NCBI GenBank assembly: GCA_036365515.1
Contig: CM070874.1
Location: forward strand, 171,295,797-171,359,796
Length of the DNA: 64,000 nucleotides
From: Torymus aiolomorphi
Taxonomy: Eukaryota > Arthropoda > Insecta > Hymenoptera > Torymidae
Reading direction: 5' to 3'
Each line of letters starts with the position of its first letter. Within the stretch, counting starts at the first letter, position 1. Shown here piece by piece: positions 48,720 to 60,232 of this stretch. The notes under the pieces were generated by a model. That model saw only the letters and a program-made list of their open reading frames with translations. It did no database searches and was not told where the DNA came from. The translations under genes were made by a program, and so were the position numbers.

Positions 48720-50778
48720 ATGGCGAAAACACTATTCAAAATTTTTATAATTCTAATATTCATCAAACATAACAAGGCCATAATTGGATTCAACTACGGC
48801 TCTGCCGATCCGTCAGGAAAAACATACTCTCTCGTGGATACCGGGGAATGCGATTTCCATGAAGATTTGCAAGTATCCAACACAACCATAGAATTATTAC
48901 AGTTAGCTGAATTTAAAACAACTCATGTAATGCAATGCAAAATAGAAATAAAACGAACAATTTATCACTGCGGAATGTTTAGCCACTTAGGTCCGGTTAA
49001 AAACGGTCTACAGGAATATCTATACGATATTAGCAGCCAACAATGTAAATTCATTTACGAGACGGGAATATTTAAATATGACAACTTTCACATAGTAGCG
49101 AATATTAGAATAAATGAAACAAAAACATTAGGAATCGACCTTGCAGGAAAAATAGAAGGAAAATCTTGTTCAGGAGGTACCTACGCGGATGATTATGGTA
49201 GTTGGGATAATGAACATTATCGTATAGATATTCCTGTAGACCGTTTTTAACCGGACCTAAGTGGCTAAACATTCCGCAGTGATAAATTGTTCGTTTTATT
49301 TCTATTTTGCATTGCATTACATGAGTTGTTTTAAATTCAGCTAACTGTAATAATTCTATGGTTGTGTTGGATACTTGCAAATCTTCTTCATGGAACAAGA
49401 ACTTGTTCAAGGTCTCATAAAGGTTACAATTATGGAAGAATATGCAAAAGTAAATTTAAACAATAACAAATTACATTTAAACTCAGGAACGACATGCAAA
49501 TTCTCAGATGAGCATTGCATAGACGCTCAAGCCGGTTATGCATTTTGGTCGCATGTTCCAAACGAAAATTGTTTAGATAACAAATATGATGTTTTACTTA
49601 GGGGCACTATAACAAAAACATTATTTCCAAACCAAGAGGTAATGCACATGATAAATACATACGATAAATACTTCGGGCGCAATTTAAAAGCATATATTTA
49701 AATATTTTAACAAAAATGTGTAAATTAGAGAGAAAAGAAATTCAAAATTCTCTATCCCTTGCATCCAATTCCCCAGATGAATTCGCGTATAATGTCATGC
49801 AGAAGCCAGGATATATCGCCAGGCTTGCAGGCGCGGCGGTACACATAGTAAAATGTATACCGATAAATGTGAAAATTCACCATACTACAGAGTGCTACGA
49901 GGAACTTCCCGTAACATCAGGAAATACTACTTGGTTTCTTACGCCAAAAACTCACATCTTAATTAGAACAGGAACACAGATCGAGTGTGATTCAATAATT
50001 CCGCCATATTATAAAATAGACAATAACTGGATAAGCTTGACGCCCACACCAAGGAAAATTGAAAAGAATATCACTGTTTTTAAACCTAAAATTATTAAAA
50101 ACTGGACACCAGAAAAACTGAACTCTTTAGCAACAAGTGTGATATCCACACAACAAGATCTGGAAAAGTTCGAGGAAAGGTTACTCTGTCAAATGGAAAA
50201 GAATACCATAGCAAGACTCACACAAAGTGCAAATTCCGTAAAAGATGACTTAATGATAAATTTTCTAACAGAAAAACACTCACTCATATTGCTGAAAGCA
50301 CTTGGAATAAAATACTAGAAAAATACGAAGAATATGGAACAATAAGCTCAGGAGTTATTATGAAATTGATATTAATGCAAGTAACAAAAATGGTAGTGGA
50401 CATGATAATAAGAGGATATACACTCCAAAAATTATACGGATGTTCCCGCCACCTATTTGGATCAATACTTACATCTGTAACACATCTACTAGTAGTGTTA
50501 AACCAGGTCAACGATACAAAAGGAACAAATCAAAAAAATAAAGAAGAAACGCCAAGCGAACTGCGGGAAATAGTAGTTAAAAGTCCAACCATATGCCATT
50601 AAAAAAACACAATTCTGGAAAAGTAGAAGAACACGAATTACAAGAGATTAAGCCAAGAAGGGTTGTAAACCTCATACCCATACCTCCTCTTCCATCATCA
50701 CCCCCTATTGTTACCAGTCAACCACAATCTACGTCCATATCCCGAGAAAATCACGAAACACAACTTTTCAAAATGTAA
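48720..50778 (+). pseudogene. Envelope-like glycoprotein gene, broken
   Basis: Starts at the ATG at 48720, 23 nt after integrase. A hydrophobic signal peptide (about residues 1-20) is followed by a cysteine-containing ectodomain with CGMFSHLGPV and GSWDN. At 49219-49386 the frame is interrupted by an inverted copy of the gene's own 48861-49028. Coding resumes about 49395, with further frame changes near 49700, 50310 and 50590. A membrane-proximal hydrophobic stretch (about 50440-50510) and a proline-rich tail (to 50778) end it. Its overall pattern reminds me of chuvirus-like glycoproteins captured by insect LTR elements more than the F-type errantivirus env; that is inference. It cannot make a full protein. 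Confidence 0.65.
49219..49386 (-). repeat. 168-bp inverted duplication of env sequence
   Basis: Reverse complement of 48861-49028, with no mismatch that I can see over 168 bp; the source is 190 bp upstream. It ends within an ATG AAG AAG run on one side and at ATCGTATAGATA on the other. Confidence 0.9.
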
Positions 50779-51345
50779 TTCACATAGACTTATTAGAGAC
50801 AAAATATGAAAATTTTTTTTAGAACCCTTAAATGTTATTCTACATAGCAAGGTTTATTCACCGTATTTAAGCGGGCAGGGGAAGCAAATGATCTTTCATC
50901 ATTTCTTAAATTACGTACATCCAGCAGTTTAAGGGGGGAGGAAATGTAATATAACGACACCGATAACAAATATAATAACCTAGCGAAATAAAATTTTAAC
51001 CTGAAAGGTGTAAAGAAAATTGACCCATTTCACTTGAGTTTAAAATTTAGAATTAAAATTAAGGAAAATTTTAATTCCAACAGAAACCTAATTATTAACT
51101 TTAAATTTAATTAATTTAATGTTATTGCAAGGAAATGTAATTATTAATTTTAAGTGTAACTTAGTATTATTAATTTATAATGAAAAGGAAAAATAGGAAT
51201 AATAGGAAAGGTCGTAAAATAAAAACTGAAGGTTATATGACAATATTTATTTTTATTATTATAAATAACATTATTACTACATATTATTACAATTATTAAT
51301 TACAATTATTACAATTAATTAGGTAAATATTATAATTCACTCAAA
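50779..51345. other. AT-rich region after env with a second purine tract
   Basis: TTTAAGGGGGGAGGAAA (about 50930-50944) followed by TGTAATATAACG looks like a polypurine tract and LTR start, but this LTR-like start does not match the 5' LTR. The rest is AT-rich. TTTATT at 51246-51251 is an AATAAA signal for the minus-strand gene. Confidence 0.45.
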
Positions 51346-51491
51346 GCAGGAGGTACCTTCACACGTTTGTATAAAGGTAATTCGTACTTGCCAGTCGAGT
51401 ACTACTTCCACGAAATAGAAGAGCCGTTTCAGCCCGTAAAAGTTCTCCTCTTCATCGGCTTGAGCCACCAGGGTCAGATGTAGGCAAGCGT

Positions 51492-51621
51492 TCAAGACGG
51501 AGACTGATTGGCGCGGTCTACCGAGGCAGCCAGTTCTTGAAGATCAAAATCCGGCCTCGCCAGATCTTCCTTTACCTGACGGTCAAGGCAGGCCCATTCC
51601 CGTTGCTGAAACAAGGAGGAA

Positions 51622-51714
<93 letters not shown>

Positions 51715-54700
51715 ATATACTACCACGCAAAAATTAAGGAAAATAAGTAGTAATTAAAAGATGCTCTTACCCTATAAAACCTGGAAACGTTTGGTCTCCT
51801 CAGGACGTCTTCTGCTTCCACACCTAACTGGAGTAGCTCGTTTCTAGTAACCGAAAACATTTTTTGGTTCCTTGCGTGAACAATACGCTGAACCTATAAC
51901 AAAAATAATAATATTAATAACAAGCTTATCAAAAAGGAAAAAATCAAGGCCATATGGTAAATATAAAACAATAATAATAATAATAATAATAATAATTCAA
52001 CCGGCAGGCACTAGTTCCTCCATTTAATTTAACCAAAAATTAAAAATAAGGAAAATACTTACTGTTCGGGATTCAACGTGATCAGCCGAGAGCATTCCCC
52101 TACTCCGGCAACACATACATGCGTGAGAGAGCCGTACCAGTCAGTGTTCTCCACGCGTCTCTCTACCGCCCCCCCTACTACCAGGCTCGCTGATCGCACT
52201 TCGCAGCGCCGGCCGGCGGCAGTTCACGCGCGACGGCCAGAGAGACAGCAACATTTGTACGCCTGCAACGGCACAACGGATTACGGCAATAAACCAATCT
52301 ATTCTCCACACGAAACGCATACTCTTTTTTTGAATCTCTACCGTCCACGATCCATCCACATTCAACACAACAAAAAACATTTGGTCCTTCGAGCCGGATC
52401 GTGGGAGGATTTCAATGATGGCCACGCAGAGGAAGAAATTTCTTTCTATCTTCTACGTCCACTCTCGAGTGGGGTAGAGATAGCCAACTTCTTCTACAGG
52501 TACGCATCAAAGTGTCCGTGGTCGTGAGTGCCGTAAAAGTTGCATGTGCGCACATGCCGACTTCGCGCGTATGTTGCTGTCTCTCTCTCTCTCTCGCTAG
52601 AATCTCACCGTCGCGTGTACTCGGAAGCCACCTTCTAAGGCTTCCGAGGGGAAAATAGCACATCAATTGCTATTCTCCCCATTTCTGAAAGCGCCTTGGA
52701 GTGCGTGTCTATCGACTACAAGACGTCGCCAAGAGGGTGCGCTGTAAAGCCAGCTCTAGAATTACCGCGTTCGTACGGTGATCGGCAGGCATCTTGTCCT
52801 ACTCAAAGCAACAAGTGGCAACTTTCTCATCAGAGCCACGGTTAAGCCAGCTCTAGAATCATCGCGATCGTATGATGATCATTTAATCGTTGCCGGCTAT
52901 TGCAACGATTCGAAAAGGGGTTCACGCTTCTCAATTCACGGATCACCCGCGTGGAGCGTACACGCTACGGGGTCCACATCAGTCAAGCCAAGGAGTACCC
53001 GCGTGGAGCCTACATGCTACGGGGCTCACATGAGTCAAGCCACGGAGTACCCGCGTGGACATCGCTCGCTACAGCAACGAGGAGCGAGGCGTTCACCGGG
53101 CATACAGGCAGCTTTTCACGAAGGAGGAAGAGACATCTCCAAGAGGACGACCATAAGGACGCGTTACGTCCAGGACGCCACGTACGTCGTCACCAAGCAT
53201 AATTGGAGGGGACGAGTCCATTTTCATAGGCCAGGGGGCGCGTCAGCGGAACAGAGCTGTACATGGACGAGTCTATCTGCTTCGCTCGCTTCAGCCGGTT
53301 GAGCCCACCTGCACCGCGCTAGGATTGCGCCAGGATGCTACGTCCTAATACTTGGCCATACGTATCGTTCCAATTTTATTTGAATTTATTTGTGCGACTT
53401 TTTCTAGTCTCTTCATGCAATACTAAGAAAATTTATTGATCTTATTTAGTCAATGTTACTTTAATTCAAATTGCGTAAATTAATTTGTGATTAATACAAC
53501 TTAATTGAGTTTGAGTTATTATAAAATTAATTATAATATTTAACTTGTCTTGAGAAAGTTGAATGCAATATCTGACTTAGAAAATACTTATGTTACTGGA
53601 CCTTGCAGTTTATTGCGGCTTGATGACAATTCATCGTGATTTCAACATCGACTGCTGACCTTCACCTAGACACGTTCCTGATTCAACAGCTGACTACGCT
53701 GCAGGGATAGCTGTATTTACCGACAGTAGGAGTCTTGATGCCGTACAGCCACCGCAGTACCATCATCAGCTGACTCACCGTGGGAACGTTAGCAGACGCA
53801 TTCAACGTTGCATCGTCATGCGCATCGTCACGTTCATACTAGCATAAGTATTATAACCTAGGTTAAGACTTAGATGTAATAACTCTCACTATTTCTTGTT
53901 CTACTCTCGAGTGGGCAAGAATATTTAACTCAATACCAAAAAGGTTAAATAGTCAAATTTGCTACTAGTCTAATTAACATTATCTCAAAATGGAGGGACT
54001 ACATACTAGACAGTTGTTACTCCAAGCTAGAATTAATAGTTCTTTCCAAAACTTCAAATCTGAAGGTAAAGATCAAATGAATAAGGGTAACGCCAAGGCT
54101 TGTTTAACCGGTCTTGAGGAGAATCACAATGCCTTTAAAATAAGTCACGAGAAGATTTTAAACCTCAAATCTGTCGATTTGCAGCATGATTACTTCAAAA
54201 CTAATATGTTTGACTTAGTTGAAGACACTTTCTATGATCGAAAGGGTGAGTTTCTAAATTACTTGGAAAGTTTAGAAGAACAGAGCTCTGCGCCAGGATC
54301 CTCTAAGCAAACTGAAGCTCTGGCTCTACCCAAGTCCCCACTTCATGCTAATACTTCGTTTCAATCTTTGCCAATAATAGATTTACCTAAATTTTCAGGA
54401 AAATTCGCTGATTGGGAGAATTTTAGGGATATCTTTCGTTCGGTCATACATCGTCACAAAGACTTAACGCCTGCCTTGAAATTGCATTATCTTTGCACTC
54501 ACCTCACTGGTGAGGCACTTGAGAAAATTAAATCTCTTCCCATTTCTGGTGATAATTATGAAGGAGCCTGGACAGCTTTAATCGAATATTACCAAAATCA
54601 ACGTCGTATTGTTGGTTCTCACATTTCAGAAATCTTCTCAGTCAAACCCATGAAGACAGACTCTTCTTCGGAAATTAAACGTATTTACAGGGAACTTTAC

Positions 54701-57700
54701 AACCCTGTAGCTAGTCTAATATCCCTTAATAGAGCGGATTCTTTAGGTAGTGATCTGATGGTACATTTCTCGCTTAAGCAGCTTAATTTGAATACTCGTA
54801 AAGATTGGGAAAGACATCTTGGTGATAGTGTTGATCCACTCACATTGGAACAACTTCAAGCCTTTCTTCAAAGTCAAACCCTCACTCTAGAGGCCATAGA
54901 AGCTGGCACTAGATCGTCTTCAACAAATAATTCAAAAGCTCAATCCACAAATTCAAAACCTCGTAAATCAGAGCATGACAATGCTCAGTCGGTTTATTCG
55001 CATCAAACCTCATCGTCGAACCCAACAAAAAAGAAATGTTCGATTTATAATCAACATCATTTTACAAATAGATGTGAACGATTGCTTAATAAAACGATTC
55101 CTGAGCGAAAAGAATTGATCAAATCCTCCAATCTTTGTTACAATTGTTTAGGGAAGCATAACGTTAGAAATTGTACTTCCACGTACCGATGCATCCTTTG
55201 TAAATCTAAGCATCACACTTTGGTGCACACTGACAGCAATCAAGTAATCGGTTCGCCGCAGACTGGTCAGATTGACTCAGTGCCCGGCACCACTAATCCA
55301 AACTGTAGCAACGTTGTCATTTCCAATGACTTTCAACTTGCCTCACAGTCAGTCTCCCTTAATAGTGGAGTAAGTACTAAAAGTACTGGAGTACTTTTAG
55401 CTACCACCAGGTTTAACGCCCTTGGTCCTAACGGAACCAAAATTCAAGTTCGTGCGCTCATCGACCCCGGATCTCAAATTTCACTTGTTACACAAGCTTT
55501 GTGTAACTTGCTCTCATTAGATTGTACAACCAGTCATACGCACATTCAAGGTATAGGTGAAAAGACTGCTGCCGTGTCTTCGAAGGTAGCTTGTCTTACT
55601 ATACAACCTCATTTTGATCCAACTTATTCTCTAGAAGTGGATACTATAATCTTACCAAGATTATCTTCGTATAAGCCTCCCATCGTAGATGGTAATACTA
55701 ATTTCGAATACTTAAGAGGGCTGCAACTAGCAGACCCCAAGTATCTCGAACCTTCACGAATCGATATTCTACTCGGTGCTAGCGTTTATGCGCAAATCAT
55801 TGAAAATCAAATAGTTAAGGGCCAAAGTCTTCAGCCGATAGCACTTAGTTCCAAACTTGGATGGCTCTTGACAGGTAATCTCTCTTCTTCAACTTCAGAA
55901 ATAGGGCTAGAATCAATATCTCTTCATAGTTCGAACAGCTGCGAGCATGAAGCCAAACTTTTGGAGCTCGTACAAGATTTTTGGGGGGCGGAGGAAATAC
56001 CTGTCGACAAAAAATCTTACTCACCTGACGAACAGGCGTACGAGGATGTTTATCAGAAAACTACTCGTTAAGATGAAACAGGGCAATATATAGTAAGTCT
56101 ACCCTGGAAAAGTCGAGACAAGTTGAGTTCTGCTCATCTCGAAGACTCTCATTCGGCCACGCTACGCGCACTTAATCGCCTCGAAGCAAGCTTCGCTAAA
56201 GACGAAAAACTGAAATTAGCTTATACTGAATTCATAAAGAAATACATTGACTTAGGTCACATGTCTCTCTCTTCGAATTTTGATTCATTTACGAGCCAAT
56301 CTCAAGCCTTCTTACGACATCATGGTGTGTGGAAGGAAACAAGTACAACTACCAAATTACTTACTGTGTTTAATGGCTCGAGTAAAACAAAATCAGGTGT
56401 TTCGGTCAATGATCTTCTTCACATTGGACCTAATCTTCTTCAAAATCCCGTCGCTTTGATCTGCGCCTGGCGAAGGTACAAGATCGCCCTCTCAGCTGAC
56501 GTGGAGAAAATGTTCAGACAGATTGGTGTCGAACAATGTGATCAACCCTTTCAGTCGATTTTATTGCGTTTTGACAAGAGTGAACCCATTCAAATTTATC
56601 GATTAACCACAGTGACGTATGGTTTAGCCTGTTCGCCTTTTCTAGCTATACGAACTCTTTTGAAATTAGCCGAAGACTATGGCCAAACTTTCTCAATCGC
56701 AGCTGAAGCTGTTCGAACAGAGATGTATTCGGATAATGTGCTTACTGGTGCACATTCACTTGATGAAGCATTGAAAAAACAAGATGAATTAATTCTTCTC
56801 TTTAAACAAGGTTATCTCAACCTTCGTAAGTGGACTTCAAACAATACTGAAGTACTCTCTTCCTTACCCTCGAATATGTTAGCTGCAGATTCCATTGCTT
56901 TATTTGCTTCTGAAACCTCTGTACCAATTTTAGGTATAGATTGGCAACCTAATACAGATTACTTTAGTTTTCATATCGAAGATGCTCCCGTTGATTCGGC
57001 ATATACCAAACGTTCGGTTCACTCTAGAATTGCTCGCATCTTCGACCCCATGGGGTGGTTGGCTCTATCGTAATAACCGCTATGATTATTATGCAATCTT
57101 TATGGATTCTGAAGGTTAGTTGGGACGAAGAACTGCCTCTTGATATCACAAATCGGTGGCAGACTTGGTTGCAAGATCTTCATTCACTTAGTCTGATTAA
57201 AATCCCTCGCTGGAGCGGATACACTCCCCAATGTGAATTACTTGAGATTCACGGATTCGCAGACGCCTCTAAATTTGCGTATGGTGCAGTAGTCTACCTG
57301 CGCTTGATCCAAACTCAAGAAGCGCTTGTCACGCTTCCAGTGGCTAAAACGCGAGTAGCTCCACTGAAGACGCTAAGCATACCTCGCTTAGAACTTTGCG
57401 CTGCGTTGCTACTTGCTCGACTGGTTCACATATTCCTCGAATCTTTCCCAATAAAGGTTAAGAGTGTTCATCTTTGGTCTGATTCTGCTGATGTACTCTT
57501 CTGGTTAAAAGACCACCCCTCTAGATGGGGCGTTTTTGTCGCCAACCGGTGCTCCGAGATTCATACCCTGCTACCTGATGCGTTCTGGCATCACGTACGA
57601 TCAGGTGATAACCCCGCGGATGTTATTTCACGAGGTATTGAGCCCTCAAAACTAGTTTCGTATAGTTTATGGTGGAAAGGTCCCACCTGGCTCTCCGATA

Positions 57701-59747
57701 ATCATGAGTCATGGTCAAAGGCTCATGATCAGCTCAATTTTACAGTAAATAGTCTGAATCTTCGACCTAGCCACTCTCTAGTCGCTAGCAAGGGCACTCC
57801 AAATTCTGTCGAAAATACTCCAGAAATTTGGAGTCTTATTAACAAATATTCGTCATTAAATAAATTATATCGTATGGCATCGTACTGCTTTAGATTCATC
57901 TTCAGAATCTGCTCGAAAACTGAACCCGAAGCGACTTCAAGTTCGGTTGTTAGTTTTCGTACTGTTCTTCAATCCCTACTATGCCATCACACTCCGGATT
58001 CTAAGGGAATAAGTGCTAGTGAGATTGACAACACCAGACTTTGTCTGATATATCTAGTTCAAACGGCTTATTTTAAACTTGAACTCCAACAGTTACAAAG
58101 AAAAGGCAATCTTTCGACCAAAAGCTCTCTTTTACCTTTAAACCCCATGATACAAAATCAGTTGCTCATGGTGGGCGGTCAACTTTCTCACTCTCTTCTC
58201 GAAGAAGATGCTAAGCATCCATTTATTTTACCTGCTGATTGTCACCACTCCATTAATTGAGGATGCTCATCAACGTACTTTCCATGGTGGTGTTCAACTA
58301 ACACTTGCCACGCTAAGACGACAGTATTGGATAATGAAAGGTCGATCCGCGTTTAAGAAAGTCATCAGAGCTTGCCTCACATGCACTCGCCATACTGCTC
58401 GAGTGCCTTCCCAATTAATGGGCGAGTTACCCAAGTCTCGGGTCCGACACTCTTCATGCTTTGAATCCTCAGATGTCGATTATGCCGGCCCTATTCATCT
58501 TCGTCTCACTAAAACTAGAGGAAAGGGCACGATGAAAGGTTATATAGCCATCTTCATTTGTATGGCCACTAGAGCTGTTCATATCGAGGTTGTCGAGGAT
58601 TATTCTAGTGAAGCGTTCATCGCTGCGTTTCATCGGTTCACTGCTCGTAGAGGTCATTGTAAAAAATTATATTCGAACCAAGGAACCAACTTTGTAGGTG
58701 CCGATGCTCAATTAAAGCAGATGATCGTCGCTTCTTCTTCTCTTACATCGACAATTGTTAAGTCTCTCGCTCAAGAAGGAACTTCGTGGATCTTCAATCC
58801 TCCCAGTGCGCCTCATTTTGGAGGTATTTGGGAAGCCGCAGTTAAATCGACAAAACATCACATGCGCCGAGTCCTTGGAGATCAAGTTCTCACATTTTCG
58901 GAGCTTGTGACTCTTATGTGCAGAATTGAGGCTTGCCTTAACTCCAGACCATTAACTGCTCTCACCGATGATCCTTCTGACCTTGAATTCCTTTCACCTT
59001 CTCATTTTCTCCTACAACGTTCTTCATTTATAGTTCCGGAAGAAGATGTCACCAACTTCATGTTCCTCCAGGAAAGCGTTGGCTCTTGATCAGCCAGCTG
59101 ACACAACACTTCTGGGCCAGGTGGTCCAGCGAGTATCTGACGTCTCTTCAATCCCGCATGAAGTGGAGACAGCCGCAACCACCAGTCACCATGGGCGAGC
59201 TCGTACTCGTTCGCAACGAGCTTACGCCTCCAGCCAAGTGGCCCATCGCACGCATCACCGCTATTCATCCAGGGAGTGATGGAATCACTCGCGTGGTCGA
59301 TCTGCGTACGGCCACTACAACTCTTCGTCGCCCCATCGCCAAGGTCGTCCGTCTTCACTCTACTGAATAAGGACCATTCGCCAGTTTGGCGAAGGTGGGC
59401 GGAATGTTCGGGATTCAACGTGATCAGCCAAGAGCATTCCCCTACTCCGGCAACACATACATGCGTGAGAGAGCCGTACCAGTCAGTGCTCTCCACGCGT
59501 CTCTCTACCGCCCCCCCTCCTACTACCAGGCACGCCGATCGCACTTCGCAGCGCCGGCCGGCGGCAGTTCACGCGCGACGGCCAGAGAGACAGCAACATT
59601 TGTACGCCTGCAACGGCACAACGGACTACGGCAATAAACCAATCTTTTCTCCACACAAAACGCATACTCTTTTTTTGAACCTCTACCGGCCACGATCTAT
59701 CCACATTCAACACAACGAAAAACACTTACACTTATCCAGGGTGCCAT
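51492..59747 (-). CDS. Small spliced gene of unknown function, antisense in the gypsy element
   Basis: Not recognised. Exon 1 codes 59747-59730 (6 codons, MAPWIS), intron 1 is 59729-51894, exon 2 is 51893-51771 (41 codons), intron 2 is 51770-51606, exon 3 is 51605-51492 (37 codons, TGA). All junctions are phase 0. Donors are AGT/GTAAGT and AGG/GTAAGAG; acceptors are TTTGTTATAG and CCTCCTTGTTTCAG. The predicted protein is 84 residues, soluble and charged, with RNQKMFSVTRNELLQLGVEA in exon 2 and WACLDRQVKEDLARPDFDL in exon 3. After the TGA another frame stays open to about 51336 with ADEEENFYGLKRLFYFVEVV, so a frameshift may have cut a longer protein. Intron 1 is about 169 nt without the 7.7-kb BEL insertion. 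Exons are GC-richer than their surroundings. It could be a captured host gene or an accessory gene of the retroelement. Confidence 0.6.
51624..51710. repeat. (AT)n microsatellite in intron 2
   Basis: About 43 AT dinucleotides within the second intron of the antisense gene. Confidence 0.97.
51968..51996. repeat. (AAT)n microsatellite
   Basis: About nine AAT units within intron 1 of the antisense gene. Confidence 0.95.
52063..52380 (+). repeat. BEL 5' LTR
   Basis: 318 bp, TGTTCGGG to AAAAAACA. It differs from the 3' LTR at a small number of positions. Confidence 0.95.
52381..53989 (+). other. BEL leader region
   Basis: 1.6 kb from primer site to gag. It contains imperfect ~55-bp tandem units around ACCCGCGTGGAGC/GGACAT (about 52945-53070) and a duplicated CCAGCTCTAGAATTA/CATCGCG motif (52750 and 52848). 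No credible coding frame; the open frame 52778-53302 covers these repeats. Confidence 0.6.
53990..56122 (+). pseudogene. BEL gag and protease
   Basis: A 693-codon open frame from the ATG at 53990. A coiled N-terminal region is followed by a DUF1759-type gag domain, LPKFSGKFADWENFRDIF (about 54383) to YYQNQRRIVG. Then come zinc knuckles CYNCLGKHNVRNC and CILCKSKHH (about 55136-55215). The DUF1758-type aspartic protease has ALIDPGSQISLVT (about 55456), IILPRLSSYKPP and KLGWLLTG (about 55855). A single TAA at 56069-56071 ends the frame; the pol frame continues unchanged after it, so one nonsense mutation separates gag-protease from RT. The particle would assemble in the cytoplasm. Confidence 0.88.
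56123..58262 (+). pseudogene. BEL reverse transcriptase and RNase H
   Basis: RT has SADVEKMFRQIGV (about 56495), RLTTVTYGLACSPFLA (about 56610) and an active-site box reading YSDN (about 56727) in place of the usual YVDD, so the last aspartate is lost. A frameshift near 57060 follows IFDPMGWL. RNase H: GFADASKFAYGAVVY (about 57256), LELCAALLLARLV, LWSDSADVLFWLKDHP (about 57472) and NPADVISRGIEP. A short linker leads to a second frameshift near 58240. Confidence 0.88.
58262..59370 (+). pseudogene. BEL integrase and DUF5641 tail
   Basis: Zinc region FHGGVQLTLATLRRQYWI with CLTCTRH (about 58282-58390). Core: SSDVDYAGP (about 58470), LYSNQGTNFVG (about 58668), where the second catalytic Asp of SDNGTNF is Asn, and GGIWEAAVKS (about 58820) with the Glu present. 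After a frame change near 59085, QHFWARWSSEYL, GELVLVRNE and WPIARI belong to the BEL C-terminal DUF5641-type domain, ending at 59370. It would integrate the cDNA; inactive as it stands. Confidence 0.88.
59405..59724 (+). repeat. BEL 3' LTR
   Basis: 320 bp, TGTTCGGG to AAAAACA, followed by the CTTAC duplication. Confidence 0.95.
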
Positions 59748-59763
59748 TGTTATGGTAATTCGG

Positions 59764-59803
59764 AACTGAATGTGTTCACTGTACACTTACCGCAGTTTAT
59801 ATA
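59764..59803 (-). promoter_or_regulatory. TATA box and arthropod initiator of the antisense gene
   Basis: On the minus strand TATATAAA (59803-59796) lies about 35 bp before TCAGTT (59769-59764), the arthropod initiator consensus. The start codon follows 17 nt later. The combination and spacing suit an RNA polymerase II core promoter. Confidence 0.6.
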
Positions 59804-60232
59804 TTAATTTTCTGTTGACTTAGCGAAATTTCGATGAAGTAAAGCAACGAAAATCATGCCTGTCAATGACCTACCACTACAATTTACTAGCCAGTGCAAT
59901 CATAATGTTGCGAAGGAGGTGTTACTGACCCCAAGGTGACAACTAGCATGAAAAAAAAGCAACGCAAGGAAATTGACAACATTCTTTTACGAAATGAATC
60001 ACAAATTTTACAAAAGGAAACGTATTGCAATTGTCCTTCCAATGAGAACTGCTCAACACGTTTTACGAAAGACGTTATCATAATTTGAATTAATCATCTT
60101 ATTATTATTGTAAATTCTGTAACAGAATTAGTTTAAGTTATCATTATAAATTCTGTAACAGAAAATTACCGATGGTTTAACTATTCCTATACTTGTTGAA
60201 TCTCTACGATATTCAACAGTCTAAGGGGGAGG
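59804..60232. other. Upstream of the antisense promoter / gypsy 3' end
   Basis: AT-rich. Short open frames occur on both strands (plus 59948-60088, 45 codons, lysine-rich; minus 60081-59887) with no recognised domain. A direct repeat AAATTCTGTAACAGAA occurs at about 60110 and 60150. The purine tract CTAAGGGGGAGG at 60221-60232 abuts the right LTR. Confidence 0.4.

Larger units (their letters stand above)
52063..59724 (+). mobile_element. BEL/Pao LTR retrotransposon, full length
   Basis: LTRs at 52063-52380 and 59405-59724 are nearly identical and flanked by CTTAC on both sides (52058-52062, 59725-59729). The primer site TTTGGTCCTTCGAGCCGG follows the 5' LTR, and a purine-rich GCGAAGGTGGGCGGAA precedes the 3' LTR. 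Gag-pol order is gag, protease, RT, RNase H, integrase. It has few lesions and is one of the younger insertions in the stack. Confidence 0.96.

Noticed and set aside
52778..53302. 174-codon open frame in the BEL leader
   Set aside because: It covers imperfect ~55-bp repeats upstream of gag, and no BEL element is known to me with a protein there.
59386..59758. Open frames of 83 and 160 codons near the BEL 3' end
   Set aside because: They run through the 3' LTR and are repeated in the 5' LTR (52078-52527).
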